A stretch of 64,000 nt of DNA from Ceratodon purpureus (taxonomy: Eukaryota > Streptophyta > Bryopsida > Pseudoditrichales > Ditrichaceae), in NCBI GenBank assembly GCA_014871385.1, contig CM026431.1, forward strand, positions 4,628,604-4,692,603, read 5' to 3'. Shown one piece after another: positions 23,151 to 34,200 of the stretch. The notes beneath the pieces were generated by a model. It was given only the letters and a program-made list of their open reading frames with translations. It did not search any database and was not told where the DNA came from. The first letter of the stretch is position 1. Every line of letters begins with the position of its first letter. Both the position numbers and the translations under genes were made by a program.

Positions 23151-24639
23151 CGTTGAGCTGAATGCAGGATCCGGAAGGAAGATCGGAAGCTGCTGGATTG
23201 CAGATGCAATGGCTACACTAAACTGGAGGCAGTCCGGCGTTTTTAAGTAGTAGGTAGATGTGGTCCTCAAGGCCTCCCATTGGTTCAGATGGTTTTACCA
23301 CGTGACTGTAAAGCGGCCCTTAGCACACTATGCGAAACGTTAGATGAAACTCAGGTAGAGCTTTTGCAGCTCAATAAATACAATCATATCATATTTAGTT
23401 CGAGCAGCCAATCGTAGCTTACTTTGAAGTGGAATGACCATAAGCTTGGCGATGCAGAAGACAAATTACACGTAGCGGTGATGAACACAAACTATGTAAC
23501 TGTATTGTGATGTTATTGGGCATGGGATCTCAAGGTCTATCGCACCCCAAATGCACCGTACATGTGGATTTAATTTTGGGCGGCTATTTTTCACAGTCAC
23601 GCATCCAGTAAACTCTTGCGTTTGCATCCTCCTGAATCGTTAAAACCACCTGGAACTTTGGCGCGACTGGGTCGTCGACTTTTCGAGAGTCCACTATCCC
23701 TGGCACGTCAGGGATCTTGCCCCCTCCGTCCCCCACGCCTCTGGACATTTAATGAATACCGTTTCCGAGGCAATGTAGTTACCAGATCAAGCTATGTTAT
23801 TCCATAGCTACCCCAGTTCTTTCGCTGTGAATGGGATTGTAGTGCTGGAAACTATACCCGAAACGAGATTTACCCGTAGTGCTGGAAACGATTCCGGCAA
23901 CCTTGTAACTATTCAGATTCGCGAGAACTCGGACAGGGACTTATCACCAGCACAGCAGACCGCCGGACAACCCAGTGGAGATGAACTCCTGCGAAATTTC
24001 AGGAGGCACACTTGGGTGTTGGGTTACGAGGCGACGTGGAGGCGCGGGGTGATAAGTTTCATGGGCCACAAACTCAGCGATTTCGATCCTTCCCACGAAA
24101 TCGCTTATGATAACTATTAGCGGCAAGCACGTGAAAATTCGAAGCACCTGCTTGGACCACGAGAGAAGTGCTGTGTATCAGGAATGGTTTACGTGTTAGA
24201 TGGCAACCCATGCCTAGTGGTTTCATCATGTGGGAACCCCCTGCCCTGGGCCCTGCCCGATAAGGGCATGTAAACTTTCTCTTGCAAAATTTGAATTCTC
24301 TTTTGCGGCAAAAACAAAAAATAAAAAATTAGAAGCACGTGTCCATGTGCAGGGGATAAAAGTCAACGATTATGCCCCCCCCCACTGAGGCATTGCGCAG
24401 CTGGAATGGCTGTACTGCGAGACAAATTTTCACTAAACTTAGAGTCATGCTTTGAACAGTACCATGCGGTGTTAAAGTATCGTACTTTTAACAGCGGCAT
24501 CACGGTGAACAGTGGATTCAGGTAGTTGAACTGAATATTCGAGAACTGTCAATCGAAAGCGCCATTCCGCTCTGTATGCATGCACTGGAGTCTGGACTAG
24601 TGGAGTAGGTACCAGTAATTTATTCTCTTTGCGCGCTGT
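23151..24639. other. Promoter of Cys-rich gene, then non-coding spacer
   Basis: The first 200 bases upstream of 23150 should hold the promoter of the Cys-rich gene. From about 23350 to 24640 I see no gene. A 108-residue open frame (23794-24120) has no ATG-linked context or recognisable product; within it GTAGTGCTGGAAAC occurs twice about 40 bases apart. A run of nine or more C bases sits near 24376. Confidence 0.4.
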
Positions 24640-24858
24640 GAAGATACTCATAGCTCCCTCGTGCTTTTGATAAGCTCGTCCTGTTTCCATTGAGGACAAA
24701 ATCATAGTCTCCGGAAGAATGTCCGTGTGCGTCCAGTTAGAAGCTCATAACTTCATAAGACATCATGCCATAGCTGTACACATCACTCATACATGTGAAC
24801 AAGTTATTTCAGAGCTCGGAATTCTGTTCTTAAACTGCTCAAGAATCTCAAGAATCTC
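24640..24858 (-). pseudogene. Atypical kinase fragment (third locus)
   Basis: On the minus strand one frame reads EILEQFKNRIPSSEITCSHV; after a one-base shift the next reads SDVYSYGMMSYEVMSF, a stop, then HGHSSGDYDFVLNGNRTSL. These line up with kinase B: APEVLRQLKDGRSSAQVEFT, ASDVYSFGMVGYELVTG and GYSLNDYDVVLTGQRPEL. Only the region just after the activation segment remains; the ATP-binding and catalytic parts are missing. The upstream side of the fragment (higher coordinates) is cut exactly where a CACTA-type terminus begins, so transposon insertion may have removed or displaced the rest. Confidence 0.8.
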
Positions 24859-24861
24859 AGA

Positions 24862-24950
24862 CACTACTAGAAAAAGGTGCTCGTAGCAACGTCCCGAAGC
24901 AATGTTTTCATGCCGAAGCAACGGTTTCTGTTGAATCTGATGCTTCGGGT
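24862..24950 (+). mobile_element. CACTA-type transposon terminus
   Basis: CACTACTAGAAAAAGG at 24862-24877 is a close match to the consensus terminus of plant CACTA (En/Spm) elements. It is followed by short related strings (CGTAGCAACG, CCGAAGCAATG, CCGAAGCAACGG) as expected for subterminal repeats. The element would extend to higher coordinates. I could not find a matching opposite end, so it may be truncated or its far end may lie outside or be diverged. Confidence 0.55.
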
Positions 24951-25159
24951 CTTGAACTTGCTCAGGAAACATGGACGAAAGTAACAGTTTCTGATCCAAA
25001 GCACGTTTAGTTTTAAGAACTTCGTTCCCCGCTGTCGACCTCTCCTAGTTCTCAAAGCGACGACAGAGTTCCCAAAAAACTCCTAGCGTACCATCTTCAA
25101 CCGAATATTGATGTCCGCTCTATGAACATTCTCATACCTAGACATATACCGAGTGAGAA

Positions 25160-25330
25160 CCACAGTGGTTAAACCGGTAGTCCCCCCTCACCCCCGAGGT
25201 TAGGCCAGGGAGAATTGACCCTCACACTGGTACCTTACCGGATGAAAGTCGTGGATGATCCCTTCGGTATCTCATCCATCATGATCCAAGTAGGTAACCC
25301 ATGGTTCGAACCCATGGTTACCTTGACATG
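25160..25330 (+). repeat. Repeat related to an inverted copy at 38.1-38.2 kb
   Basis: The stretch around 25185-25260 (CCCCGAGGTTAGGCCAGGG, then TTGACCCTCACACTGGTACC) resembles the reverse complement of about 38120-38230 (CCTCGGGCCTGGGGAGG, then TTGACCCCCACACTGGTACC). Next to it, 25292-25323 is an imperfect palindrome with AGGTAACC / GGTTACCT arms around GGTTCGAACC. The pair could be the degenerate ends of one large element spanning 25.1-38.3 kb or two copies of a dispersed repeat. There is no tRNA-like spacing between the possible A-box near 25168 and the GGTTCGA string. Confidence 0.5.
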
Positions 25331-25734
25331 TGGATGAATGGGGCCTTTTCGGCCTTATTGTGCACTCATCCTTGTGAACCCACATCCATTTAAAGGAATA
25401 ATTGCAACTTGAAAGTGCCTTCCAATGAAATGAGAGGACTTAAACATTTTTGTGCACATAAGTAGGAGTGGATATCACTTGTGGTTTCATAGGAGATTTG
25501 TAAGTCAAGCACCTTTGAAGTTTTGAATGGGGTATGTTTCAAACCTTATACTTATTAGTTTTATTTGTTTTTTTTTTTTAAAATTGCATGCATTAAAAAT
25601 ATATGCACATTTGTATGGTTTATATTTTAAGAGCATGTTTTTGTAACAATTTAATAATTCTTTATTTCCTAGTTTTACAGGTGTTTTTGAGTAATTACAC
25701 AAAGCAGAGATATAATTTTTTTGTAGAAATGCCA

Positions 25735-26360
25735 TCATGATGGGTATGGCTTAAAGAGTTGTGATATATTCTAAAGTTTCTCTATGATGGGTATTTCCTC
25801 CATGAGACTGTGATTTATCTCATATGTAGTCCATGATGGGTATTTCTTAGAGACCAAGATGCATTTCAAAATCTCTATGATGGGTATTTCCTAGAGATCG
25901 TGATACGTTTTAAAATTGCTCTATGATGGGTAATACCAAGATGAGTAAACCCTAAAGATGGCGATGGATTTAAAATTATGTTGATGATGGGTATTGTCTA
26001 TGGACTTAGGAGGGATGTCCAAGTGTGCTTATTTTGATGATTGTTTCAAAGTTTTGTGATAAAATTCCATTGTGGCAATGATGGGTATTGCCCCAATGTT
26101 CTAGTGTGCCATTAAGGCAACCAGAGATAAATCTTTTTCCTAAAAAACTTGTGTATGATGGGTATTGTTTGGAGGGTTGTGATATAATACAAAGTAGATT
26201 TATGATGGGTATTTTCCCTACGTTGTGATATAATTCAGAAAGTCTTCATGATGGGTATTGTGAAGAGAGTTATGAGAGTTGTTTATGTATGCTTGCTTTG
26301 AAGATAATTTCAAGTTCTCGTGATAAATCTTACTTGGGCTTCATGATGGGTATTGCTCAA
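25735..26360 (+). repeat. Left array of ATGATGGGTATT motif
   Basis: About eleven copies of ATGATGGGTATT or a one- or two-base variant occur, near 25737, 25783, 25831, 25876, 25922, 25984, 26079, 26155, 26201, 26247 and 26341. The spacing is irregular, mostly 45-95 bases. The intervening sequence is also partly repeated (GTGATA, AGAG). Fixed motif with variable spacing suggests a protein-binding array rather than a simple satellite. Confidence 0.9.
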
Positions 26361-26526
26361 TTATGAAGGTGCATCCTTTTGTGTAGGCATGATTGTTCTT
26401 GTGTGCATACATTTTATTTTTTTTCATTTTGCAAATTAATACTTTATTAACTTAGACTTATTTGATTATACTTTTGATATTAATTATTTGATGTGCTATG
26501 TATTATTTCCATGTATAGAATATAAA

Positions 26527-29039
26527 ATGCCTCGGCGAAAAGAAGATCCCATTGTACCTCAAAGTCCTCCCTTGGGACCAATTTCCTTTGAAGACCTTGT
26601 ATGGAAACAAGGAGCACGAAAAGGCTATGGAAACAAGACTACCATCATGCGTGCATACATTCCCTTCGACAGAGTGGGAGATTTTTTAAGGGGACAAACA
26701 TGTGAAGGTGGAATAGAAGTGGGATGGAACGTTGCCGAGAGGATTCAGGGAACACATGTGTTAAGGCCTCAGGTAGACTCTTACATTGAGCATGTTTATT
26801 ATGAGTGTCCTTTTGGTCCTAAAGATCTTAGAGGGGACCCTCCTCATCCCCATTCCAAAAAACGGGGATGTTTAGCTAGATTCTCTATCAAGCAACTCTT
26901 GCTTAGGCCAGATGTGGCTGAGGTTGCTTATTACCAGGTTGACCACAATAGGGAAGACGGGACACCTGCACATGGATTAGAAGACAAAGATTCTATAGGG
27001 AGAAAGTCAGCTTATCAACCAAGAATGTCCCTTGAGTTGAAAAAATGGATCAAAACACGTTTAAGTGAAGGATTCACTGCTAAACAAGTTTATGAGGAGC
27101 ATAGACGGAATTGGATTGAGAGGAGGAAGATGAAATGTCCTGAGATCCGTGATGACTTTGTAGAGTTACGGGACATTGCTTATTATGAGAGCAGACTCAA
27201 GATGGGAGTATGGCGTCGACATCCTAATGATTTCGAGAGCGTGAAGATGTGGATCAAGGAACATCCTGAGAATGTCTTTATGTGGCATGAGAAGGATGAT
27301 GTGACCGATTTGCCCTTCATACTTGGAATTCAAACTCCTTGGCAAAAGGAGATGATGCTAAAATATGGACATAACGGGGCCATTGCAATGGATGCAACTT
27401 TTGGTACAAATGTCCCCAAGTACCCTCTTTATTCTTTGCTTGTTTTTGATCACTGGAGAAATGGCATTCATGTTGCTTGGGTGTTAAGTAGTCGATCATC
27501 AGAGGAGGATTTAGTAATGTGGTTAGAACCTCTTCGAAGACACTTGGAAGGTACAAGACTTGATTTTTTACCATCATGCTTTATTGTTGATGATGCTGTA
27601 GAACAGAGGAATGCTTTGAAACGGGCTTGGCCTGAATCAGAGGTTCCTATTTATTTATGTGCTTTCCATGTTCTAAAGAACTGGAAGAACCACATTTGGA
27701 CCAAAGTACCCAACCTAGGTTCTTTAAGAGAGCTTGTTTATCGGCAATTGCATTCTCTTTTGTACATGCCCATTGAGTACCAAGAAACAGAGGAGGATTT
27801 CTTGAAGCGTGCTCGTGTTAGGAGCAAAAACATGTTCAACTTTCTGTATATCAAAAGCATGGAAGAGTACATTGAGGTTTATTATGATCATCAAGGTGAG
27901 TTTCTCTTTGTACCATTTCGAAAAGTACTTGATATTTCCATTTCCAATTCTTATAATTGTTTTTGGTTTATAGAGTGAAAGCATTATTCATGGAAGTCTG
28001 TCATTTTATGTACAAACCTCAATACCAAAATAATATTATGTATTTTATTCTTTTCATAGAGATGTATCTTATTGGTCATCGAAGGAACCCCCACTCCAAT
28101 CAAGACACACAAGCTAGCATTGAGTCATACCATGCTGCTCTTAAGAGGTGGATGAAGATTGACAATCACCAGCTTCGAGGGAGGAGGATGGATTCTCTAG
28201 TATGACGGTTGACTAATCCAATAGAGACACATTACATGTACAACGATGGGAGGAAGCTAAACGGCTTTGTATTGAATAAGCACGTTGAGAAGATTGTGGC
28301 AAGCGGAATTGCCAAGGCTAAGGGTATACCTATCGAACATGTTCGAAGACATCATGCAATTGAAGGACTCTGGCAGGTGCATTCTCAAAGTGCCCTTGGG
28401 CGATGGTATGACATTATCGATCCTTATATCAAGTATGCCTCATGTTCTTGTGAATGGGCCATACGTGGGAACATGTGCAAACATCAACTTGTTATTATCA
28501 AGTGTTCCACCGATATCTCTTGGAATGACATGTTAGAGTTCCTTGGTACTTACTATGGCTCGGTCCGTGGAGGGCTTCAGGCTATGTTTGAGCATAGTGT
28601 TCCAATAGACCCATTTGAAGACATCGAAGGAGATGAAGATGAAGAGGATATTGAGGATGTTACTAACATACATGACAACTTCGCTCCACAAGACTTTGAT
28701 GGAGCAAGTACGTCTAGAGATTTTGATGGTGTTAGGCAAACTCAACCTTCCATAGAAGGATCTTTACAAGTAATTGATAAACTTGTAGAAGAGTCTAGAG
28801 AATTAGCACTTGAAGGTGGTTTAGAATTGGTCCAACACCTCCAAGCCATGATGACGAAAGTCGTCACAAGCGTCAGACGAATTCGGGCACAACAAAGTGT
28901 TGAGAGTTTGCATCCTCAAACCGTATTCGAGGTAGTCGATGATGGCTTGGGCTCTTCAATTGTTCGAAGAAAGGATTACCGAGAAATAGCTATGTCAAGA
29001 ATGTCCACTCAGAAGAAAAGGAAAAGTACAGCGTTGTAG
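26527..29039 (+). pseudogene. MULE transposase (one in-frame stop)
   Basis: Two exons, 26527-27895 and 28060-29039, join in phase 1 (CATCAAG|GTGAGT ... TTTTCATAG|AG). The frame is 782 residues, starting MPRRKEDPIVPQ just after a likely leader-intron acceptor (ATGTATAG). The central block has the MULE DDE-type pattern: AMDATFGTNVPKYPL, YSLLVFDHW, FIVDDAVEQRNALKRAW and LCAFHVLKNW. The C-terminal part has a SWIM zinc finger (CSCEWAIRGNMCKH, CxC-x8-CxH) followed by an acidic stretch. One codon at 28203-28205 is TGA, between DSLV and RLTN, where family members usually have Trp; otherwise the frame is open. FAR1/FHY3-like domesticated genes share these domains, but the flanking arrays point to a transposon. 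With the stop it is probably not making full-length protein. Confidence 0.88.
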
Positions 29040-29364
29040 TAATTTATTGAAGACTTATTTTGGTTGTAAAAGTTTTATTTTTTAAAATATTAAAGGTTAC
29101 TGTGAAGAAGTACTATTGCACATTAATAAATGTTTTTTTAATGATTGCATAAAATTCAAAAAGTTTAGGTGGTGTGTCTTGTATAATTTTAAAGGAAACC
29201 ATCAAAATAATAATTTTAATGATTTTTGAACTCTTATTATAACTTCGTGTCTATACTCATCACAATTTTTATTTTAAAAAGAAATTCCATCATTCTCTTG
29301 TAATTGGTTGGAATGATGAGCTTTGTAAAATTCACCTTCACCCTAAAAAAATTTTACAAGAGCC

Positions 29365-29940
29365 TCAAGAGAATACCCATCACGAATTAGTTTTAGGCGC
29401 AATAATTATATCTCTGGTTTTAAACTTCAAGGTCCTTGACTCCGCAATATCCATCTCAATGAGTCTTTGAATATATCATGAGCTTAGAGCAATACCCATG
29501 TCGTAGTTATTTTCAAGTATCACATGACCCAAGTGCGATACCCATCACGAATTTGTTTTCAACTATCACATAACTTGAGTGAAATACCCATCACGAATCA
29601 ATTTTTGGCTCAATAATTATATCTCTGGTTTTTAGAGTCAAGGTGCTTGACTCCGCAATACCCATCTCAAGGAGTCTTTGAATATATCATGAGCTTAGAG
29701 CAATACCCATCTCGAAGTTATTTTCAAGTATCACATGACCCAAGTGCAATACCCATCACGAAGCAAATTTCAACTATCACATGAGTTAAGTATAATACCC
29801 ATCATGAAATAGTTTTGAGCTCAATAATTATATCTCTGATTTTTAAGCCCTAAGGCTCATAATCTCTCCAATACCCATTTCGAAAAACTTTGATATATCA
29901 CAAAAGCTTAGGGGCAAAGGAAATACCCATCACGAAACAA
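29365..29940 (-). repeat. Right array of AATACCCATCACGAA motif (inverted)
   Basis: About eleven copies of AATACCCATC[AT]CGAA-like sequence, the reverse complement of the left-array motif, lie near 29371, 29445, 29491, 29537, 29583, 29656, 29701, 29748, 29794, 29869 and 29921. A longer unit of about 210 bases (containing CAATAATTATATCTCTGGTTT and CTTGACTCCGCAATA) occurs at about 29400 and again at 29610. The count and orientation mirror the left array around the transposase gene. Nothing else is seen in 29040-29364 or 29941-30246. Confidence 0.9.
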
Positions 29941-31226
29941 TTTTGTGGGAAATAATTAAATCTCTAAAGTGCAAAACCTTGGCAACCTTGAACCTGGAAA
30001 TACATATATTTAGATGGTTTATAATGAACTCACAAATTCGTTTGCAAATTTCTTTTCTATAAGATGATGGAAAAGATTTATGAAATAAAGATGTTTCAAG
30101 TAATTCACAAAATTGACATTCCAAGTAAAACAATGATATGCAAAATTGGATACTTCATATTCCACAATATTGTTTCAACCATCACAATGAGGTTGAAAAC
30201 AAGTCAATCTAGAAGAAAGGCTACAAAACCAAAAGCACTAATGTAATTAGAAATCGTAAACATCCTCTCCGTTTCCTTGGTCTTCTCTTACTTCACTTCC
30301 TTCTCCTTGAATTCCACCATTTCCTCCAACTCCACCATCTCTTGCATTATCTTCTCTTTCTTCATCTTCTTCTCCATTAGCTCCACCATCCTCTTCATGT
30401 TCTTCTTCATCATCATGATTGTCTCCATCGTCATCATCATCGGTTTGTGAAACTATCTCTTTATAAGTATCTTCTTCAACCTCATCTTCTCCACTTCCCT
30501 CTTCTCCACTATTGAAGATATCATCACCTAAGCCATGTTTTGCACGGTAGGAATCACATGCAACTTCCACACGCTCCATTCTTGACACATTCTCCATCTC
30601 ATAAAACTTGGTCTTCAAAAATAAGTATCTTGCAATCCACTTATCCTCCCCCGTGATGAGACTATACAGAAAAAAATTAAAGTAATACACAAGTATATGA
30701 AAATGTAAAACTCTTAACATAAACATAAACAATGACAATCTTTAGAAGAAGAGAAGAAATTTAAACTCACATGTTTTTCATACTCTTTGCACGGTGCCAC
30801 TTCACAATTGAAGCCACCAAACCCTTTCTCTCCTTCTCATTCCTCTCCCACTTGGAATAATAAAAGAGTTCTTGAAAATCCTTGGTCACTTTCTTGTTGT
30901 TTTGAGGGTTTGATCTCACCAAATCTGCAAGGGCCTCCAAGTTGTGCAATTTCTCAATCTTGGAGAAATTGAGATTACCTTTGCCCAAAGACTCAACTCC
31001 AAGAAACTCTTCCAACTTCCCACCATTCTTGATGACACTAAGAAGGAGTGGGCATTGCCCTGGAGGTGGCTCCTTCCTAGCTCTCTACTCCAATTTCTTC
31101 CAAGACATTTGAGCCCTAATGCTCCAAGCTTCCTTCTTCTTCTCAAACTCGTTCTTCTCTCTCAAGTAAGATGTGGTCATAATCTTCAAATTCGGATTCT
31201 TGGTAGTCTTCTTCTTCTTCTTCTTG

Positions 31227-34200
31227 GTCTTGTCCAGAGTTGGGCGGGTATACGGGAGAGAACCCGTGTATCATCTCGGATAATGGTATCAATAGTAGGT
31301 ACCCTACCTGCCATGGTATAAGGGTTTTGAAATACCCGTGTCCAACCCTACCTAGGGGGTCTTAGGGTTTAGGGATACCATGCAAAATACCCGACTGCGC
31401 GGGTGCCGTTTCAAGCTGTAGGTGCGAGAGACCAGTATTGAAGAGTTTCGGTGAATTAAACCGGGGTAATCATTGACAGTATTGAAGGTTTAGTGTCGTG
31501 GGTTGTGGAAGTGTTGTGCACATTGAATTTGTTAGGGTGTGGTTGAGGGATGGCATTGTAGTTGGGATTTGTTTGAGGGACTGTATGTACAAAATTCACG
31601 AACGTTGATTGAAGGCCGCCGCTTTGTGCTTCACCGAACAGTACACCATTAATGGAAACACTCATACCTTAGGTATTACCCCGGTTCCAAATCGCTTCAG
31701 CCAGGCTTAATCTCGGCATGTTGCATGATTCTGTTTAGGGTTTGTAAGATTGCATGCTACTGTTGCTGTGTGTCTCTTTTGTTGCAGTTTTTTTATTGCT
31801 TGCAGTGTCGTCGTTGCAAGTGCGCTTCAGATTGGGCTTAGGTGGTTGCCATGGATACATGTATGGATGTCAATGAGTTTGATGACGTCTGTGAAGTAGA
31901 TCACGAAGGAACTGCATCAGGTTTTGGGGGAGCTGACTTGCTGCCAGATATTTCAGCATCGGAGTTGCTTAGAGAGGAGGACTCTGCGGCACAACGAGTT
32001 GCTGCGTGCTTGGCGGAAGAGGCGGCAGCGGAGTGGCAATTGCATTTCAGCATTTTCCAGTCAAATCAGAAATCGTGGATTCCTTACCACCGCAATTCTC
32101 CAGTTTGGGCGTTTTTCCAATTACTTGATGGAAGCGGAGGAGGCCGTGTCGATGCAAGCATTGTCCAGACAATGAGGTGTGTAATCTGTCACCCAACATC
32201 TGTGAGCAGCCCAAGTTCGAGTAGAACAACAAGAAGTAGAAAAGGTGTTGTAAACTACAACCACAATCACGGGTCAACAAGTTTGAAGAAACACGTTGAC
32301 AGTGCACACTCCGAGCTTTACGAGCGATATGTGAAGGAGATGGCAGAAAAGCAAGCCCTAGAAACCCCAACTAGCGCAAGAACGAAGAACAAGAAAAGGA
32401 AGTCCATCCAAGCTTCTCAGATTGTAGATTTCTTCGGGAGCAAGGAGGCCTACAGGAAGTTAGATCTGCCGCAGGTGAATTCCTGGTTCAATCTGATTTT
32501 ATTCACTGAGTTCGCTGATCAGTCAGATTAGTTGTGCATGCTACAGTGTAGATGGCTGCTCTCAGCCATTTTCATTCAAAACAGACGTCTCTTGGTCCAG
32601 TGTGTTCCGTCTTGATGCATACATCGTGTCGATTGTTGTTGGCGGCGTACATCATGCAGATTTTAATGTTTTTCGGAACAGAGCTCGTTAGATACCTGCT
32701 TTAGATCATTTTAATGATTTTTTTTAATCCTCTTCCGCTCCTTTTAATTTCCAAGAGTTTCTGAGACTCGTATTCACAAGTAAGATCCGGTCTGTTATGT
32801 TACTCCTTCGAGGGTTTCCTTGTGGCCCTATTATATGTTTCTGTCACGGTCTGTATGCAGCAGGATGATATCAAGTAAGTTCGGTTTTAAGGCTGCGGCA
32901 TGCGGAACATCTGAATTACTCTCGCGGGTTATTCTGGGTCAATGATCGTTCCGTATCTGGGCATTTTAAGATTTTCGGGTTGTCTCAAATTATAGCATAT
33001 ATCAATGAGACATCTGCAGTCTTTTGAAAGGTCATCGTAGCCACTTCGACCTCAGTTACAGCATGTGAGCATCGATCGTCTTCATTTCGGCCGAGAATTC
33101 TGTCGCTCTAAGTATCTTGGAATTTTTGCTTGTTGCATGTGCTGCTCATTTTAAAGGACACTATGCAAGTGACAGGTAATACAGAACTGGTTTGTCTTCG
33201 TGTACTTTTGTCTCTTGGTAACCGTAACCTCTAGCTCAGGAGTCGATGTCTGTTTCCTCTTCGTGGACCATGAGAAACTCGGTATGACGTGGGTGTTTGA
33301 TGAATTCCGATGGATTTAGAGACTCCTGGAATAATCTGATCACTAGGATTCAAGTGCAGTCAATTCTACTCTGGAGTCGTGGTACAGAGAATGATTTTGA
33401 GTTATAGTATGTAGACGTTCTTTATTTGTGGTCATTGTAATCTGAAGGAAACATATTCGTTGGATCTGCCGCAGGTGAATTTCCTTCAAAACCTGGTGCT
33501 GCTCATTGCCAAGGGATGCATTCCACTGTCCCTGGTAGAAAGTCAATGGGTCCGCCGTCTTGTCCTCATGTGCGATTCAAGGATAAACTTCCCATCCAGG
33601 AAACAACTTGTCAGGGAGCATATTCCGATGATGTTCACAAAAACTATGGAGCAGTATGTGTTGCCATTGGTGGGAAAGTCCGCCACTGTCAGTGTCACCT
33701 TTGATTTATGGATGAGCCGTGGTACTCAAGACACCTTCTGCATGGTCGTTAACTTCCTAGACACAGATTGGGTGCCACGCCATGTCACTGTGGGAGTATT
33801 TCGAGCACAAAGCACAACTGGAGCTGCACTTGCGACAATCGTCGAGCCTCTGCTCAAAGAATTCAACTTGCTAGACAAGGTGCGCATTCACTTCCTCATC
33901 AGTGGTTGTATGCATCGGATTTTTTGTACACCAAGTTGTGTTTCTTTTTGATTTCAAGTTCTGCATGCTACAGTGCCGCATTGTGCATGCTACAGTGTAG
34001 CACATTTTTGGAAATAGGCAGTACAACCACTTGTTAGATGTAGTATATTTTGAACAGGCAGGGTTTGCGGATGATTCATATCACCGCACCTTATTCACAA
34101 GCCCGTTGCTGCATTGTCTCTGGCTCTCAGCTCATACTCAGTAAACCTTGTATATGTTGTTCTGCATGCAGTAATGGTTGTGCTCGGCAGAATCGAAGTC

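Larger units (their letters stand above)
25735..29940 (+). mobile_element. Mutator-like element (MULE) core with opposed motif arrays
   Basis: A two-exon MULE transposase gene (26527-29039) is flanked on the left by a directly repeated motif array (25735-26360) and on the right by a similar array in the opposite orientation (29365-29940). Both arrays share longer units as well, including AGAGATATAATT-like and TATCTCTGGTTT strings. This is the arrangement expected for subterminal or long terminal inverted repeats that bind transposase. I could not define exact ends or a target-site duplication, so the limits given are only the outer edges of the arrays. Confidence 0.85.

Noticed and set aside
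23794-24120. 108-residue plus-strand ORF
   Set aside because: It has no good start context, no known motif and contains a short internal DNA repeat; likely chance.
25160-25320. tRNA gene or tRNA-derived SINE
   Set aside because: A-box-like and GGTTCGAACC strings are present but about 136 bases apart, and no cloverleaf can be drawn.
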